From assembly GCF_031834595.1 (NCBI RefSeq), contig NZ_CP115541.1:3714501-3778500 (forward strand): DNA of 64,000 bases, in the 5' to 3' direction. Both the position numbers and the translations under genes were made by a program. The first letter of the stretch is position 1; each line of letters begins with the position of its first letter. The notes below the pieces were generated by a model, which was not told the origin of the DNA, did no database searches, and saw nothing but the letters and a program-made list of their open reading frames with translations. Shown in pieces: positions 1 through 9,826 of the stretch. Origin of the DNA: Stenotrophomonas oahuensis (GTDB lineage: Bacteria > Pseudomonadota > Gammaproteobacteria > Xanthomonadales > Xanthomonadaceae).

Positions 1-1329
<1,329 letters not shown>

Positions 1330-1352
1330 GGGAAAGTCCTGGTTCAGACCGG

Positions 1353-2138
1353 TCAGACGTTGGTGTTGAGGTAGCCGAGCATGGCGTCGGTGGTGGAAAT
1401 AGCCTTGGCGTTCATTTCGTAGGCACGCTGGGTTTCGATCATCGAGACCAGCTCTTCGACTACGTTGACGTTGCTGCCTTCCAGTGCACCCTGGACCACG
1501 CTGCCGAGGCCGTTCAGACCGGGGTTGCCGTTCTGCGCGGGGCCGGAGGCGGTGGTTTCCAGAAACAGGTTCTCGCCGCGGGCCTGCAGGCCAGCCGGGT
1601 TGACGAAGTCGGTCAGGGTCAGCGCGCCGATTTCCACCGAGGCGGCGTCGTCGGCCATCTTCACGCTGATGGTGCCGTCGGTGCCGATGGTGAGCGATTG
1701 CGCGCCTTCGGGAATCTGGATGCCCGGCTGCACCGGGTAACCGCTGTTGGTGACCAGCTCACCGTTCTGGTTGCGCTGGAACGAGCCGTCGCGGGTATAG
1801 GCCGAGGTGCCGTCGGGCATCTGCACTTCGAAGAAGCCACGCCCATTGACCATCACGTCCAGCGCGCGGCCGGTCTGCTGCTGGCTGCCCTGTTCGAAGT
1901 TCTTCGAAGTGGCGACCACGCGCACGCCGGTGCCCAACTGCAGGCCGGTGGGCAACTGGGTCTGCGCCGAGGAGGAACCGCCGGGCTGACGCACCTGCTG
2001 GTACAGCAGGTCTTCAAAGCTGGCACGGTCCTGCTTGAAGCCGGTGGTGTTGGTGTTGGCGAGGTTGTTGGACACCACCGACATGCGCGTCTGCTGCGCG
2101 TCCAATCCGGTTTTTGCGATCCACAGTGCCTGGTTCAT
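1353..2138 (-). CDS. flgG: Flagellar distal rod protein FlgG
   Basis: FlgG builds the distal rod that crosses the P and L rings. The 261 residues begin with the axial-protein motif ([15 protein letters not shown] at about residues 28-42) and end with the heptad-rich helix [20 protein letters not shown], which together form the rod coiled coil. The rod-specific insertion [13 protein letters not shown] follows the N-terminal motif and distinguishes FlgG from the hook protein FlgE. Length equals the usual 260-262. It is separated from flgF by 82 bases and from flgH by 23. Confidence 0.98.
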   Translation of the reverse strand: MNQALWIAKTGLDAQQTRMSVVSNNLANTNTTGFKQDRASFEDLLYQQVRQPGGSSSAQTQLPTGLQLGTGVRVVATSKNFEQGSQQQTGRALDVMVNGRGFFEVQMPDGTSAYTRDGSFQRNQNGELVTNSGYPVQPGIQIPEGAQSLTIGTDGTISVKMADDAASVEIGALTLTDFVNPAGLQARGENLFLETTASGPAQNGNPGLNGLGSVVQGALEGSNVNVVEELVSMIETQRAYEMNAKAISTTDAMLGYLNTNV

Positions 2139-2220
2139 GGCGGTGTTCCTATCAAGCGGTTATCAGGGGTCATGCATGGCGCGTGCCAGAACTGCGCCGG
2201 AAAAACGTCACGGCTGCTTA

Positions 2221-2973
2221 TCAGCCGCCCAGACGCAGCAGGGAATTGGCACTGCGGGCGTTTTCGTCGCCGTGCTTGATCACCTTCACCTGCATTTCGT
2301 ATTGCCGCTGCAGCTGGATCATCTGCACCAGGGCACCGGCGGCATCGACGTTGCTGCCTTCCAGCTGACCGCTTTCCAGCGACTTGCCCTGGGCCTGCAC
2401 GAACGGCTGCTGCGGATCGGTGTTGCGCATCAGGCCGTCCAGCCCGCGTTCCAGGCGGTCATCAGCGGCCTGCACCACGCGGATGCGGCCGATGTTGGCC
2501 ATGGTCTGCGGGCCTTCACCCAGCGGGATGATCGAAATCGTGCCGTCATTGCCGATGTCCATCGCCTGGTGCGGTGGAATCGCAATCGGTGCACCGTTCT
2601 CGTCCAGCACCGCGTGGCCACCGGCGGTGACCAGCTGACCATTCGGGGTGATCGACAACGCAGCACCCCGGGTATAAGCCTCACCGCCGCCGGCCGGGGC
2701 CTGCACCGCCAGCCAGTTTCCCGCCTGAAGCGACAGATCCAGCGGATTGCCGGTGATCTGCTGCGCGCCCTGGCGGCGGTTGAAGCCGGCGTCCACGTGC
2801 AGGGCATCCACGCGCGAGGCGTAGCCGTCGCCCTTGATCGGGAAGGCCTCGGTGTTGGCGAGGGCTTCCTTGAATCCAGGCGTATCGGTGTTGGCCAGGT
2901 TGTGCGACAGCGTGCCCTGCGCCTGCAGGGAGGCGCGGGCGCCGGTCATCGCAACGTAGAGTGCCTTGTCCAT
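2221..2973 (-). CDS. flgF: Flagellar proximal rod protein FlgF
   Basis: FlgF is a proximal rod subunit. The 250-residue protein starts MDKALYVAMTGA, with the axial motif LSHNLANTDTPGFKE and the C-terminal helix VDAAGALVQMIQLQRQYEMQ. It is slightly shorter than FlgG and ends in NSLLRLGG, as FlgF proteins of related bacteria do. It lies between flgE (32 bases upstream) and flgG in the rod-hook operon. Confidence 0.97.
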   Translation of the reverse strand: MDKALYVAMTGARASLQAQGTLSHNLANTDTPGFKEALANTEAFPIKGDGYASRVDALHVDAGFNRRQGAQQITGNPLDLSLQAGNWLAVQAPAGGGEAYTRGAALSITPNGQLVTAGGHAVLDENGAPIAIPPHQAMDIGNDGTISIIPLGEGPQTMANIGRIRVVQAADDRLERGLDGLMRNTDPQQPFVQAQGKSLESGQLEGSNVDAAGALVQMIQLQRQYEMQVKVIKHGDENARSANSLLRLGG

Positions 2974-3005
2974 GATCGTGTTCCCGTGTGACGGTCAGCA
3001 GCTCA

Positions 3006-4229
3006 TCAACGGATGTTGATGATGGTCTGGGTGATCTGGTCCATCGTCGAGACCATCTGCGAGTTGGCCTGGAAGTTGCGCTGGGCGGTGATCATGTTGA
3101 CCAGCTGCTCGGTCAGGTCGACGGTGGAGGCTTCCAGCGAACCGGCCTGGATCTGGCCGAGATTGGAGCTGTCCGGCGCTCCGGTGCGCGGCGTGCCCGA
3201 GCTGAAGGTTTCCACCCACAGGTTGTTGCCCTTGGCTTCCAGGCCCTGGTTGTTGTTGAACGTGGTCAGGGCGACCTGGCCCAGCGGCTTGTCGTCGCCG
3301 TTGGAGTAGCGGGCATACACGACGCCTTCTTCGCTGACCGTGATCTCATTGAGCTTGCCAGCCGCGTAACCGTCCTGCTGGGTGTTGCGCAGTGCGAACT
3401 TCTCGCCGTACTGGGTGGAGCCGCTCACGTCCAGGGTCATCGACAGGGTGCCGGCACCGGTGGTCGGGGTGAACGGATCCATCACGATCTGACCGGTGGC
3501 CGGCTGGGTCAGTGCGCCGGCATTGTTGAAGGTCAGGGTGGTCGGTGCGCCAGCGGCCTGGCCGTCGACGTAGTTGTAGACCTGCCATTCGTTCGGATTG
3601 GCGGTCTTCACGAAGTACGAGGTCTGGGTATGGCTGACGCCCAGCGAGTCGTAGACGGTGATGCCGCCGGTGGAGTGGTTGTAGCTCTTGGAATTGGTCG
3701 GGTCGAACGCGGCGATGGTCGGTTCTTCGGCATTCGCCGGCAGGGTGAACGCAGTGGTGACCAGCGCGGTCTGCTTCGGCGGGCTGTCGGTGGTGAGCAG
3801 CTGCAGATCGGTCAGGCGGCCGGCATCGAAGCTGGTGCCGTCGGCGTTCGGTGCGAACACCTGCAGACGGGCACCCTGCGGGTTGACCACATAGCCGGCC
3901 TGATCGGTCTGGAAGTTGCCGGCGCGCGAATACACGCGGGCACCGTTCATGCTCATGGTGAAGAAGCCCTCACCGGAGATGGCCATGTCCAGGCTGCGAC
4001 CGGTCTGCTCGTTGTTGCCCTGCGAGAACTGCTGGGCGACGTTGCTCAGGCGCACGCCGGAGCCGACGGCGTTCTTGGACAGGCCGTAGCTGGTGGCCGA
4101 GAACAGGTCGGCGAACTCCGAGCGCGATTCCTTGAAGCCGGTGGTGTTGACGTTGGCGATGTTGTTGGCGGTGACGTTGAGGTCGGCGTTGGCGGCATTG
4201 ATGCCGGACAGCGAAATGTTGAAGCCCAT
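3006..4229 (-). CDS. flgE: Flagellar hook protein FlgE
   Basis: FlgE is the hook subunit that links basal body and filament. The 407-residue product opens MGFNISLSGINAANADLNV with the axial motif NIANVNTTGFKESRSEF and closes with VDLTEQLVNMITAQRNFQAN and MDQITQTIINIR. The large central region (about residues 90-320) forms the D1/D2 surface domains and includes FlgE signatures such as YNHSTGGITVYDSLG. It follows flgD by 32 bases, so hook scaffold and hook subunit are made together. Confidence 0.98.
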   Translation of the reverse strand: MGFNISLSGINAANADLNVTANNIANVNTTGFKESRSEFADLFSATSYGLSKNAVGSGVRLSNVAQQFSQGNNEQTGRSLDMAISGEGFFTMSMNGARVYSRAGNFQTDQAGYVVNPQGARLQVFAPNADGTSFDAGRLTDLQLLTTDSPPKQTALVTTAFTLPANAEEPTIAAFDPTNSKSYNHSTGGITVYDSLGVSHTQTSYFVKTANPNEWQVYNYVDGQAAGAPTTLTFNNAGALTQPATGQIVMDPFTPTTGAGTLSMTLDVSGSTQYGEKFALRNTQQDGYAAGKLNEITVSEEGVVYARYSNGDDKPLGQVALTTFNNNQGLEAKGNNLWVETFSSGTPRTGAPDSSNLGQIQAGSLEASTVDLTEQLVNMITAQRNFQANSQMVSTMDQITQTIINIR

Positions 4230-4261
4230 GGCGTTCTCCTTCGAATGCGGTACGGGTTGGA

Positions 4262-4942
4262 TCAGCTGACGCGCAGCACGTAATCGAGCGGGGCAGTGCC
4301 CAGCCCCTTGAGGTTGAGGTACAGCCCATCGGAGCCGACCGTGACGCTTTCCACCGGCGCTTCCACGTAGGTGCTCAACTTGGTCTGGGTACCGCTGGTG
4401 TCGGTGTGGGTGGCGGTGAGGGTGTACTTGCCGGGATCCAGACGATTGCCGCTGGCATCTTTGCCATCCCAGTCGAAGGTGACTTCGCCGGCGGCCTTGG
4501 CTTCCACGCTGATCTGGGCCACCTTCACGCCATTGGCATCGGTGACGTCGACGTTGACGTAGCCGGCACCCGGTGCGGCCACCATGCCGGTGGTGTCACC
4601 TTCGCTTTCCAGCTGCCATTGCGTGGACGGCACCAACACCTCATGACCGACCAGCGCCGCACCGCGCAGGACCTGGTCGCCGGCCATCGCTTCCTGGAAG
4701 CCCTTGACGGTGGTGTTGAGGTCGGTGATGCCCTGCACCTGCGACAGCTGCGCCATCTGCGCGACCATCTGGGTGTTGTCCATCGGCTTGAGCGGATCCT
4801 GGTGCTGCAGCTGCTCGGTCATCAGGCGCATGAAGTCGGCCTGGTCGAGCGTGTCTTTCTTCTTGGTGGTGTCGCTGTTGGGCGCGGTCAGGCCCAGTGC
4901 GCTGTAGATGTCGGTGTTGCTGACGCCGCTGGTGGTGCTCAT
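4262..4942 (-). CDS. flgD: Flagellar hook-capping protein FlgD
   Basis: FlgD is a temporary cap that guides FlgE polymerisation. The 226 residues contain the conserved N-terminal block FMRLMTEQLQHQDPLKPMDN (about residues 36-56), needed for export and capping, then a FlgD Ig-like/tudor core with FDWDGKDASGNRLDPGKYT. No signal peptide is expected because it leaves through the flagellar export gate. It lies 26 bases after flgC. Confidence 0.97.
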   Translation of the reverse strand: MSTTSGVSNTDIYSALGLTAPNSDTTKKKDTLDQADFMRLMTEQLQHQDPLKPMDNTQMVAQMAQLSQVQGITDLNTTVKGFQEAMAGDQVLRGAALVGHEVLVPSTQWQLESEGDTTGMVAAPGAGYVNVDVTDANGVKVAQISVEAKAAGEVTFDWDGKDASGNRLDPGKYTLTATHTDTSGTQTKLSTYVEAPVESVTVGSDGLYLNLKGLGTAPLDYVLRVS

Positions 4943-4968
4943 GACGGGGTGTCCTGCAGGAAGAAGGG

Positions 4969-5376
4969 TCAGCGACCTATGGTCAGGGTGGCCAGTGCCA
5001 GTTCCTTGGCGGTGGTCAGCATTTCCACGCCGGCCTGGTAATTGCGCGAGGTCGAAATGAGATTGACCATCTGCGCGACCGGATCGACGTCGGGCTGATA
5101 GATGTAGCCATCGGCGTCGGCCAGCGGGTGGCCGGGCTCATAGCGCTTGATCGGCGCGGCGTCGCTCTGGCTGATTTCCTTCACCTGCACCGTGGTGATG
5201 TTCGGATCGGTGCGGCTGGTGACGGCCTGGAAGATGGGCTCCAGCGGCTTGTAGACGGTATCGGCCGAGCCGGTGATGGAATCGGCATTGGACAGGTTGG
5301 AGGCCAGCGTGCTCATACGCACGGACTGGGCCTGCAGCGCGGAGCCGGCGATATCGAAAATGGGCAGGTTGCTCAT
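4969..5376 (-). CDS. flgC: Flagellar proximal rod protein FlgC
   Basis: FlgC is a proximal rod subunit of 135 residues. It begins MSNLPIFDIAGSALQAQSVRM with a degenerate axial motif LASNLSNADSITGSA, carries the family stretch GYIYQPDVDPVAQMVNLI, and ends in the helix SRNYQAGVEMLTTAKELALAT. It starts 3 bases after flgB stops, which indicates translational coupling. The length is that of the family. Confidence 0.97.
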   Translation of the reverse strand: MSNLPIFDIAGSALQAQSVRMSTLASNLSNADSITGSADTVYKPLEPIFQAVTSRTDPNITTVQVKEISQSDAAPIKRYEPGHPLADADGYIYQPDVDPVAQMVNLISTSRNYQAGVEMLTTAKELALATLTIGR

Positions 5377-5379
5377 GGC

Positions 5380-5775
5380 TTATTGCCCCGTGATCGCGGT
5401 GAGCATGGAGCGCACCTTGGATTCGACGAAGCTCAGCGACGCGCGGTACTCCAGCGCGGCGCGGCCGTAGGCGGCCCGCTCGGTATCCGGATCAACGGTA
5501 TTGCCGTCCAGACTGGGCTGGATGCCTTCCTTGGTGATCTGGAACGGGTTCAGCCCGTTGCCGGTCAGGAAGTGCTGCTCATTGGTGGCCTGCATCAGCC
5601 CATTGCTGTCCAGCCCCTGGGCGTTGCGCAGGGCGGCATCGAAATCCAGGTCCTGGGCCTTGTACCCGGGCGTGTCGGCATTGCTCAGGTTGCTGGCAAT
5701 CAGCTTCATCCGCTGCTCGCGCAACGGCATGGCCTGGGCATGGACCCCCAGATAGTCGGAAATCAAGTTGGGCAT
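5380..5775 (-). CDS. flgB: Flagellar proximal rod protein FlgB
   Basis: FlgB is a proximal rod subunit and the first gene of the rod-hook operon. The chosen ATG at 5775 gives 131 residues (MPNLISDYLGVHAQAM), the usual FlgB length, and has a GGGAG ribosome binding site about 6 bases upstream. The frame stays open 26 codons further up to 5853, but that would run through the promoter. The motif LIASNLSNADTPGYKAQDLDF is diagnostic of FlgB. Transcription probably comes from the sigma-54 site at 5809-5823. Confidence 0.97.
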   Translation of the reverse strand: MPNLISDYLGVHAQAMPLREQRMKLIASNLSNADTPGYKAQDLDFDAALRNAQGLDSNGLMQATNEQHFLTGNGLNPFQITKEGIQPSLDGNTVDPDTERAAYGRAALEYRASLSFVESKVRSMLTAITGQ

Positions 5776-5808
5776 GACGCACTCCCACGGGATGTTGTGG
5801 GGAGTTGT

Positions 5809-5823
5809 GCAAGTGCCATGCCA
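5809..5823 (-). promoter_or_regulatory. Sigma-54 promoter of the flgB operon
   Basis: On the minus strand the sequence reads TGGCATG-N4-TTGC, one mismatch from the sigma-54 consensus TGGCACG-N4-TTGC. The invariant GG (5822-5821) and GC (5810-5809) are separated by exactly 10 bases. The site is 34 bases upstream of the flgB start codon, which allows a short 5' UTR with the GGGAG ribosome site. Confidence 0.85.
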
Positions 5824-5838
5824 AAACGGGTGGGAGCC

Positions 5839-5861
5839 GTAGTGACACGCCATGCGTGTCA
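5839..5861 (+). repeat. SMAG/REP-like palindrome, left unit of an inverted pair
   Basis: GTAG is followed by TGACACGC-CAT-GCGTGTCA, a perfect 8-bp stem with a 3-base loop. It lies between the flgB promoter and the end of cheV and faces a second unit at 5980-6002 in the opposite orientation, forming a SMAG dimer. Confidence 0.8.
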
Positions 5862-5979
5862 GCTCTCCGCTCCGCGTTCATGAAGGCCTGAAGGGCGGCT
5901 TCGGACGGTCTGAACGCCGGCCAGGATGCCGCGGTCTGGTTGATGTGGCTTCGGACCCTTGTGCCGCGCTGCGCGCGGT

Positions 5980-6002
5980 TGACGCGCATGGCGCGTCACT
6001 AC
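5980..6002 (-). repeat. SMAG/REP-like palindrome, right unit of an inverted pair
   Basis: Read on the minus strand this is GTAG followed by TGACGCGC-CAT-GCGCGTCA, a perfect 8-bp stem. It lies 57 bases downstream of the cheV stop codon, where it could protect or terminate the cheV transcript before the flgB promoter. The region between the two units (5862-5979) shows no gene. Confidence 0.8.
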
Positions 6003-6059
6003 GAATTGCTACGTGCGCAGGATGATGGCGCTGTTCGCCCGGCTTGCGCCCGGCGGGCC

Positions 6060-7004
6060 TCAGGCCGCCAACGCCACCTTGCGCAACCGCTCCAGAACCA
6101 GGTCGGCCAGTTCGTGGGCGGAGTACTTGGCGACGAAGGCGTTGGCCCCGACGCGCTCGACCATGGCGTTGTTGAATACGCCGGAGAGCGAGGTGTGAAG
6201 GAGGACGTACAGGCCGGCCAGGCCCGGATGGCGACGGATTTCCGTCGTCAGGGTGTAGCCGTCCATGGCGGGCATTTCGATGTCGGAGATGACCATGGCG
6301 TAACGTTCGGCCGGATTCTCGCCCGAGGCGTGGATCTGCAGCAGGTGGTCCAGGGCCTGCTTGCCGTCCGAGAGCAGGGTGGCCCCCACGCCCAGCTGGT
6401 CCAGCACGCTGCGGATCTGCTGACGGGCCACGCGCGAGTCGTCCACCACCAGCACCTGCAGCTGCGGGGCATCTGCGGGAAGCGCCATCGACGGGTCCAG
6501 CACTGCTTCGCCGCGGATCTGGGCGATGTCGGCCAGCACGCTTTCCACGTCGATCACCTGGATCAGCTCGCCCTGGAAACGGGTGACCGCGGTGAGGTAG
6601 CTCGATTCCGCCCCCAGTTCCGGCGGCGGGTGGATGTCTTCCACCGCGATGTTCACGATCCGCTCCACGCCGCTGACCAGGAAGCCCTGGATGGAGCGGT
6701 TGAATTCGGTGACCACCAGATAGCCCGGGGCCTTGTCGGCGTCCGGTTCGCGCTCGGGATGGCCGATCGCCAGGCCCAGGTCCAGCACCGGCACCGAGCG
6801 GCCACGAACATCGGCCACGCCGGCGAACTGGCCGGGCAGGCCCGGGACCTGGAACAGGTCGGGCCGGCGCAGCACTTCCTGTACCTTGAAGACGTTGACG
6901 CCAAAAAGCTGACGTCCGCCCAGGCGGAACAGCAGCAAGGCAAGGCGATTGTGGCCAGCCAGACGCGTCCGCTGGTCGATGCGATTGAGCAGGTCATGTG
7001 ACAT
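6060..7004 (-). CDS. cheV: Chemotaxis coupling protein CheV (CheW-receiver fusion)
   Basis: CheV couples chemoreceptors to CheA and is tuned by phosphorylation of its receiver. With ATG 7004 the protein has 314 residues: a CheW domain (about 20-160; FRLGGRQLFGVNVFKVQEVL, DVRGRSVPVLDLGLAIG) and a C-terminal receiver (about 175-300) with acidic pocket VVDDSR, phospho-acceptor in VISDIEMPAMDGYTL and the conserved lysine in AFVAKYSAHEL. The frame remains open upstream to 7088, but that part overlaps the flgA promoter and is unlike CheV. There is no Shine-Dalgarno sequence, and the sigma-28 -10 element ends only 7 bases before the ATG, so a leaderless mRNA is likely. The position next to flgB and flgA fits a motility role. 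Confidence 0.96.
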   Translation of the reverse strand: MSHDLLNRIDQRTRLAGHNRLALLLFRLGGRQLFGVNVFKVQEVLRRPDLFQVPGLPGQFAGVADVRGRSVPVLDLGLAIGHPEREPDADKAPGYLVVTEFNRSIQGFLVSGVERIVNIAVEDIHPPPELGAESSYLTAVTRFQGELIQVIDVESVLADIAQIRGEAVLDPSMALPADAPQLQVLVVDDSRVARQQIRSVLDQLGVGATLLSDGKQALDHLLQIHASGENPAERYAMVISDIEMPAMDGYTLTTEIRRHPGLAGLYVLLHTSLSGVFNNAMVERVGANAFVAKYSAHELADLVLERLRKVALAA

Positions 7005-7011
7005 GGAAGGG

Positions 7012-7038
7012 GTATCGGCGTGCCCGGCGATCCCTTGA
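7012..7038 (-). promoter_or_regulatory. Sigma-28 (FliA) promoter of cheV
   Basis: On the minus strand TCAA (7038-7035), 15 bases, then GCCGATAC (7019-7012) matches the FliA consensus TAAA-N15-GCCGATAA with one mismatch in each box. The expected start of transcription falls on or within 1-2 bases of the cheV ATG at 7004. Confidence 0.75.
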
Positions 7039-7048
7039 GCGCCGATTG

Positions 7049-7063
7049 CGGCACGCCGCTTGC
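7049..7063 (+). promoter_or_regulatory. Sigma-54 promoter of flgA
   Basis: CGGCACG-N4-TTGC matches the sigma-54 consensus except for the first base; GG (7050-7051) and GC (7062-7063) are 10 bases apart. The flgA start codon lies 36 bases downstream of the site. It sits just beside the oppositely directed FliA site of cheV. Confidence 0.85.
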
Positions 7064-7099
7064 ATGACCTCGCCCATGTGCCTTTCACGTGGAGTCGCC

Positions 7100-7762
7100 A
7101 TGCGTACTCTTGTTACTACGGTCCTGTTCGCGCTGACCGCTGCCAGCCTGGCCCCGGCCATGGCCGCCGGTGCCTGGCAGCCGGTGGAATCCATCCGTGC
7201 TGCCGCGCTGTCCACGTTGTCGGCGGGCAGCGAAGGCGAGACCACGCTGGATTCCGCCCTGCGCCTGCCGGCCTGCGGACAGGCGCTGGTGGCACAGCCC
7301 ACCGCCACCAGCACGGTCGAGGTCAGCTGCCCCGATGCGGGGGGCTGGCGGCTGTTCGTACCGGTCAAGGTGCGCCGCAACCAGACCGTGCTCATTCTCA
7401 ATCGTGGGATTGCCGCTGGAGAAACCCTCGGCGTGGCCGATATCACCACTGCACAGCGTGACGCCGCCCGGATTGCCGGGGCGGCCCTGGCTGATCCAGC
7501 CGCAGCTGTCGGGCGGGTCGCCCGGCGCACGCTGGCCGCAGGCAGCCTGCTGTCGGCCAACGATCTGGTCGCGCAGCGGCTGATCCGCCGGGGCGACAGC
7601 GTCTCGCTGGTGTCTCGGCGGGGCGGGGTGGAGGTACGGGTGGCCGGCAAGGCCATGGCCGACGCCGGTGAAAATGAACGCGTCTCGGTCGAGAACCTGT
7701 CTTCACGGAAGATCGTGCAGGGTACGGTTGCCGCCAGTGGCGACGTTTTTGTGACGCGGTGA
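7100..7762 (+). CDS. flgA: Flagellar P-ring assembly chaperone FlgA
   Basis: FlgA is the periplasmic chaperone required to build the P ring from FlgI. ATG 7100 (GGAG 6 bases upstream) gives 220 residues with a Sec signal peptide (MRTLVTTVLFALTAASLAPA, cleaved near AMAAG). The C-terminal SAF domain is visible from about residue 100 (LNRGIAAGETLGVADITTAQ, RTLAAGSLLSANDLVAQRLI), ending with the family motif GTVAASGDVFVTR. It is divergent from cheV and followed by flgM and flgN. Confidence 0.96.
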   Translation: MRTLVTTVLFALTAASLAPAMAAGAWQPVESIRAAALSTLSAGSEGETTLDSALRLPACGQALVAQPTATSTVEVSCPDAGGWRLFVPVKVRRNQTVLILNRGIAAGETLGVADITTAQRDAARIAGAALADPAAAVGRVARRTLAAGSLLSANDLVAQRLIRRGDSVSLVSRRGGVEVRVAGKAMADAGENERVSVENLSSRKIVQGTVAASGDVFVTR

Positions 7763-7812
7763 GCAGAAAACTGAATCCGGGGCGGAAAGTGGAAAAAAAC
7801 CGCAAAAGCCCC

Positions 7813-7839
7813 TAAAGATGGCGGTCCCCGTGCCGTTAT
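7813..7839 (+). promoter_or_regulatory. Sigma-28 (FliA) promoter of flgM
   Basis: TAAA (7813-7816), exactly 15 bases, then GCCGTTAT (7832-7839) fits the FliA consensus TAAA-N15-GCCGATAA with two mismatches in the -10 box. It lies in the 109-base flgA-flgM gap and would give flgM-flgN a late-class promoter, so the anti-sigma factor gene is activated by its own target. Confidence 0.8.
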
Positions 7840-7871
7840 CCCTTGTGAACGCAATTCCCCAGGACAATTCC

Positions 7872-8174
7872 ATGAGCCAGAAAATCGACGGCAACCTGCA
7901 GGCGACCGCCCATCTGCGCAGCATTGCGCCGGGAAACAAGCCCAGCGTCAGCACCGATTCCCCGGCGCGCCCGGTGGACGCGGCTGCCAGCGTGAAGCTG
8001 ACCGGTGAAGCCACCAGTCTGCAGGCCCTGCAGCGCGAACTGAGCACCGCCCCGGCCATTGACGCGAACCGCGTGCAGGCCGTGCGCGAGTCGTTGCAGA
8101 ACGGCACTTACAAGATCAACCCGGACGCGATTGCCTCGCGCATGCTTGAGCTGGACCAGCAGCTGCAGGGATGA
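7872..8174 (+). CDS. flgM: Anti-sigma-28 factor FlgM
   Basis: FlgM binds FliA (sigma-28) and holds late flagellar genes off until the hook is complete, when it is exported. ATG 7872 (AGGACA ribosome site 6 bases upstream) gives 100 residues. The N-terminus is polar and probably disordered; the sigma-binding half holds the family signature VQAVRESLQNGTYKINPDAI followed by MLELDQQL. It overlaps flgN by 4 bases (ATGA), so the two are translationally coupled. Confidence 0.95.
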   Translation: MSQKIDGNLQATAHLRSIAPGNKPSVSTDSPARPVDAAASVKLTGEATSLQALQRELSTAPAIDANRVQAVRESLQNGTYKINPDAIASRMLELDQQLQG

Positions 8175-8509
8175 AACCGGCGATGAGCGAGCCATTGCAG
8201 CGCCTGAGCGATGCCTTGGACGTCGAGCGCCAGGCATTGGTGGACCATGATGTGCAGGCCCTGATCCGCGCCACCAGCGCCAAGCTGGAGGCACTGCGGG
8301 CCCTGGAGGGCACTCCGCCGCTGGGCCATGCCGAGCGGTTACAGGAGCTGGCCGAGCGCAACCGCGCCAATGGCGTGCTGCTGTCACGCCGCCGCCGTGA
8401 AGTGAACTGGGCGCTGCGCCAGCTGGGTCGAAGTGAAGAATCCTCGGCCTACGACGCCAAGGGCCAGTCGCACACGCTGCACCCACGCCGCCCGCTGGCG
8501 GTGGCCTGA
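8171..8509 (+). CDS. flgN: Flagellar export chaperone FlgN
   Basis: FlgN is the cytosolic chaperone of the hook-filament junction proteins FlgK and FlgL. The 112-residue, mostly helical product has the family pattern LDVERQALVDHDVQALIRAT in its N-terminal helix, then NRANGVLLSRRRREVNWALR near the C-terminus. The start overlaps the flgM stop (ATGA); an in-frame ATG four codons later (8183) is an alternative. A GCGGGT/ACCCGC hairpin without a T tract lies just after the stop. Confidence 0.9.
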   Translation: MKPAMSEPLQRLSDALDVERQALVDHDVQALIRATSAKLEALRALEGTPPLGHAERLQELAERNRANGVLLSRRRREVNWALRQLGRSEESSAYDAKGQSHTLHPRRPLAVA

Positions 8510-8580
8510 GCGGGCGCGGGTCGAAAACACCCGCACCATCTGAACGCGGTTATATTGGGCACCGGATTCAACTGCCCCCT

Positions 8581-9810
8581 TTGACCGTGCCCACACCCCA
8601 AACGTTTGTCACCGCGGCGCTGCCGCCGCAGCCGGTGCTGCTGGCCCTGTTCGAGCAGATCAACGAAGGCGTGCTGCTGTTCCGCGAGGACGGCAGCATT
8701 GCGCTGGCCAATGCCGCCGTGCGCGGCATGCTGGCCCCGGCCGAGCGCGAAGCCGGCTTGAACCCGGCCAACTGGCTGCGCCAGTTGTTGCCACCGGATG
8801 CGCTGGAGCATGCGCGCAGCCATGGCCATTGGAATGGCAGCCTGCCGGTCGGCGAGCGGATGGTGATCGCGCACGTCTATCACCACGATGACGCGGGCCA
8901 GCGCCACTATCTGGCCTTGTTCCGCCGTATCGAAGGCCAGGAAGACTACGAACGCGAACTGCAGCAGCGCCACGCGGAGCTGCGCCAGGCGTATTTGCGC
9001 TTGAACGGCACGCAGGAGAAGCTGCTGCAGTCGGAAAAAATGGCGTCCATCGGCCAGCTGGCGGCGGGCGTGGCGCACGAGATCAACAACCCGATCGGCT
9101 ATGTGCACTCAAATCTGGGCAGCCTGCAGGAATACCTGCGCAGCCTGTTCACGGTGATCGAAGCGTACGAACGGGCGTTGCGCGCACCGGACCCCAAAGC
9201 GCTGATTCCGGAAATCGACGACATCCGCAACCGCTTCGATATCGACTTCATCAGCCGCGATCTGCCGCAGCTGATGGCGGAGTCCCGCGAGGGCATCGAG
9301 CGGGTGACGCGGATCGTGCGTGATCTGAAAGACTTCTCGTATTCGGGCCGCGATGAGTCGTGGAAGCTGGTGGACCTGCACGCGGGTCTGGAATCGACGA
9401 TCAACATCATCTGGAACGAACTGAAGTACAAGGTCGACCTGAAGCGCGAATTCGGCCAGCTGCCGCTGGTGGAGTGCCTGCCCTCAGAGTTGAACCAGGT
9501 CTACATGAACCTGCTGCTCAACGCAGGCCATGCGATTGCCGACCGCGGCACGATCACGGTGCGAACGGGCGTGGACGGTGAAACGGTGTGGGTGGAGTTC
9601 GAAGACACCGGCGGTGGCATTTCGCCCGAACTGCGCCAGCGCATCTTCGACCCGTTCTTCACCACCAAACCCGTCGGCAGCGGCACCGGCCTGGGCCTGT
9701 CGATCTCCTACAGCATCGTCAACAAGCACCACGGCCGCATCGACCTGGACAGCACCCCGGGCGTAGGCTCGAAGTTCCGCCTGGTGCTGCCGATCAAGCA
9801 GCCGCGGTAA
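8581..9810 (+). CDS. PAS-domain sensor histidine kinase
   Basis: A cytosolic two-component kinase of 409 residues with no membrane segment. A PAS-like domain occupies about residues 20-118, then a coiled helix ([20 protein letters not shown]), a dimerisation/phospho-acceptor helix with His166 ([19 protein letters not shown]) and a HATPase domain with N box ([12 protein letters not shown]), G1 box (DTGGGISPE) and G2 box ([14 protein letters not shown]). The start is uncertain: TTG 8581 has no ribosome site, and GTG 8587 is equally possible; a TATATT box lies at 8551-8556. No regulator gene is adjacent. It follows flgN on the same strand, so a motility or surface role is only an inference. Confidence 0.85.
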   Translation: MTVPTPQTFVTAALPPQPVLLALFEQINEGVLLFREDGSIALANAAVRGMLAPAEREAGLNPANWLRQLLPPDALEHARSHGHWNGSLPVGERMVIAHVYHHDDAGQRHYLALFRRIEGQEDYERELQQRHAELRQAYLRLNGTQEKLLQSEKMASIGQLAAGVAHEINNPIGYVHSNLGSLQEYLRSLFTVIEAYERALRAPDPKALIPEIDDIRNRFDIDFISRDLPQLMAESREGIERVTRIVRDLKDFSYSGRDESWKLVDLHAGLESTINIIWNELKYKVDLKREFGQLPLVECLPSELNQVYMNLLLNAGHAIADRGTITVRTGVDGETVWVEFEDTGGGISPELRQRIFDPFFTTKPVGSGTGLGLSISYSIVNKHHGRIDLDSTPGVGSKFRLVLPIKQPR

Positions 9811-9826
9811 TCGCGAACTGCTGCAG

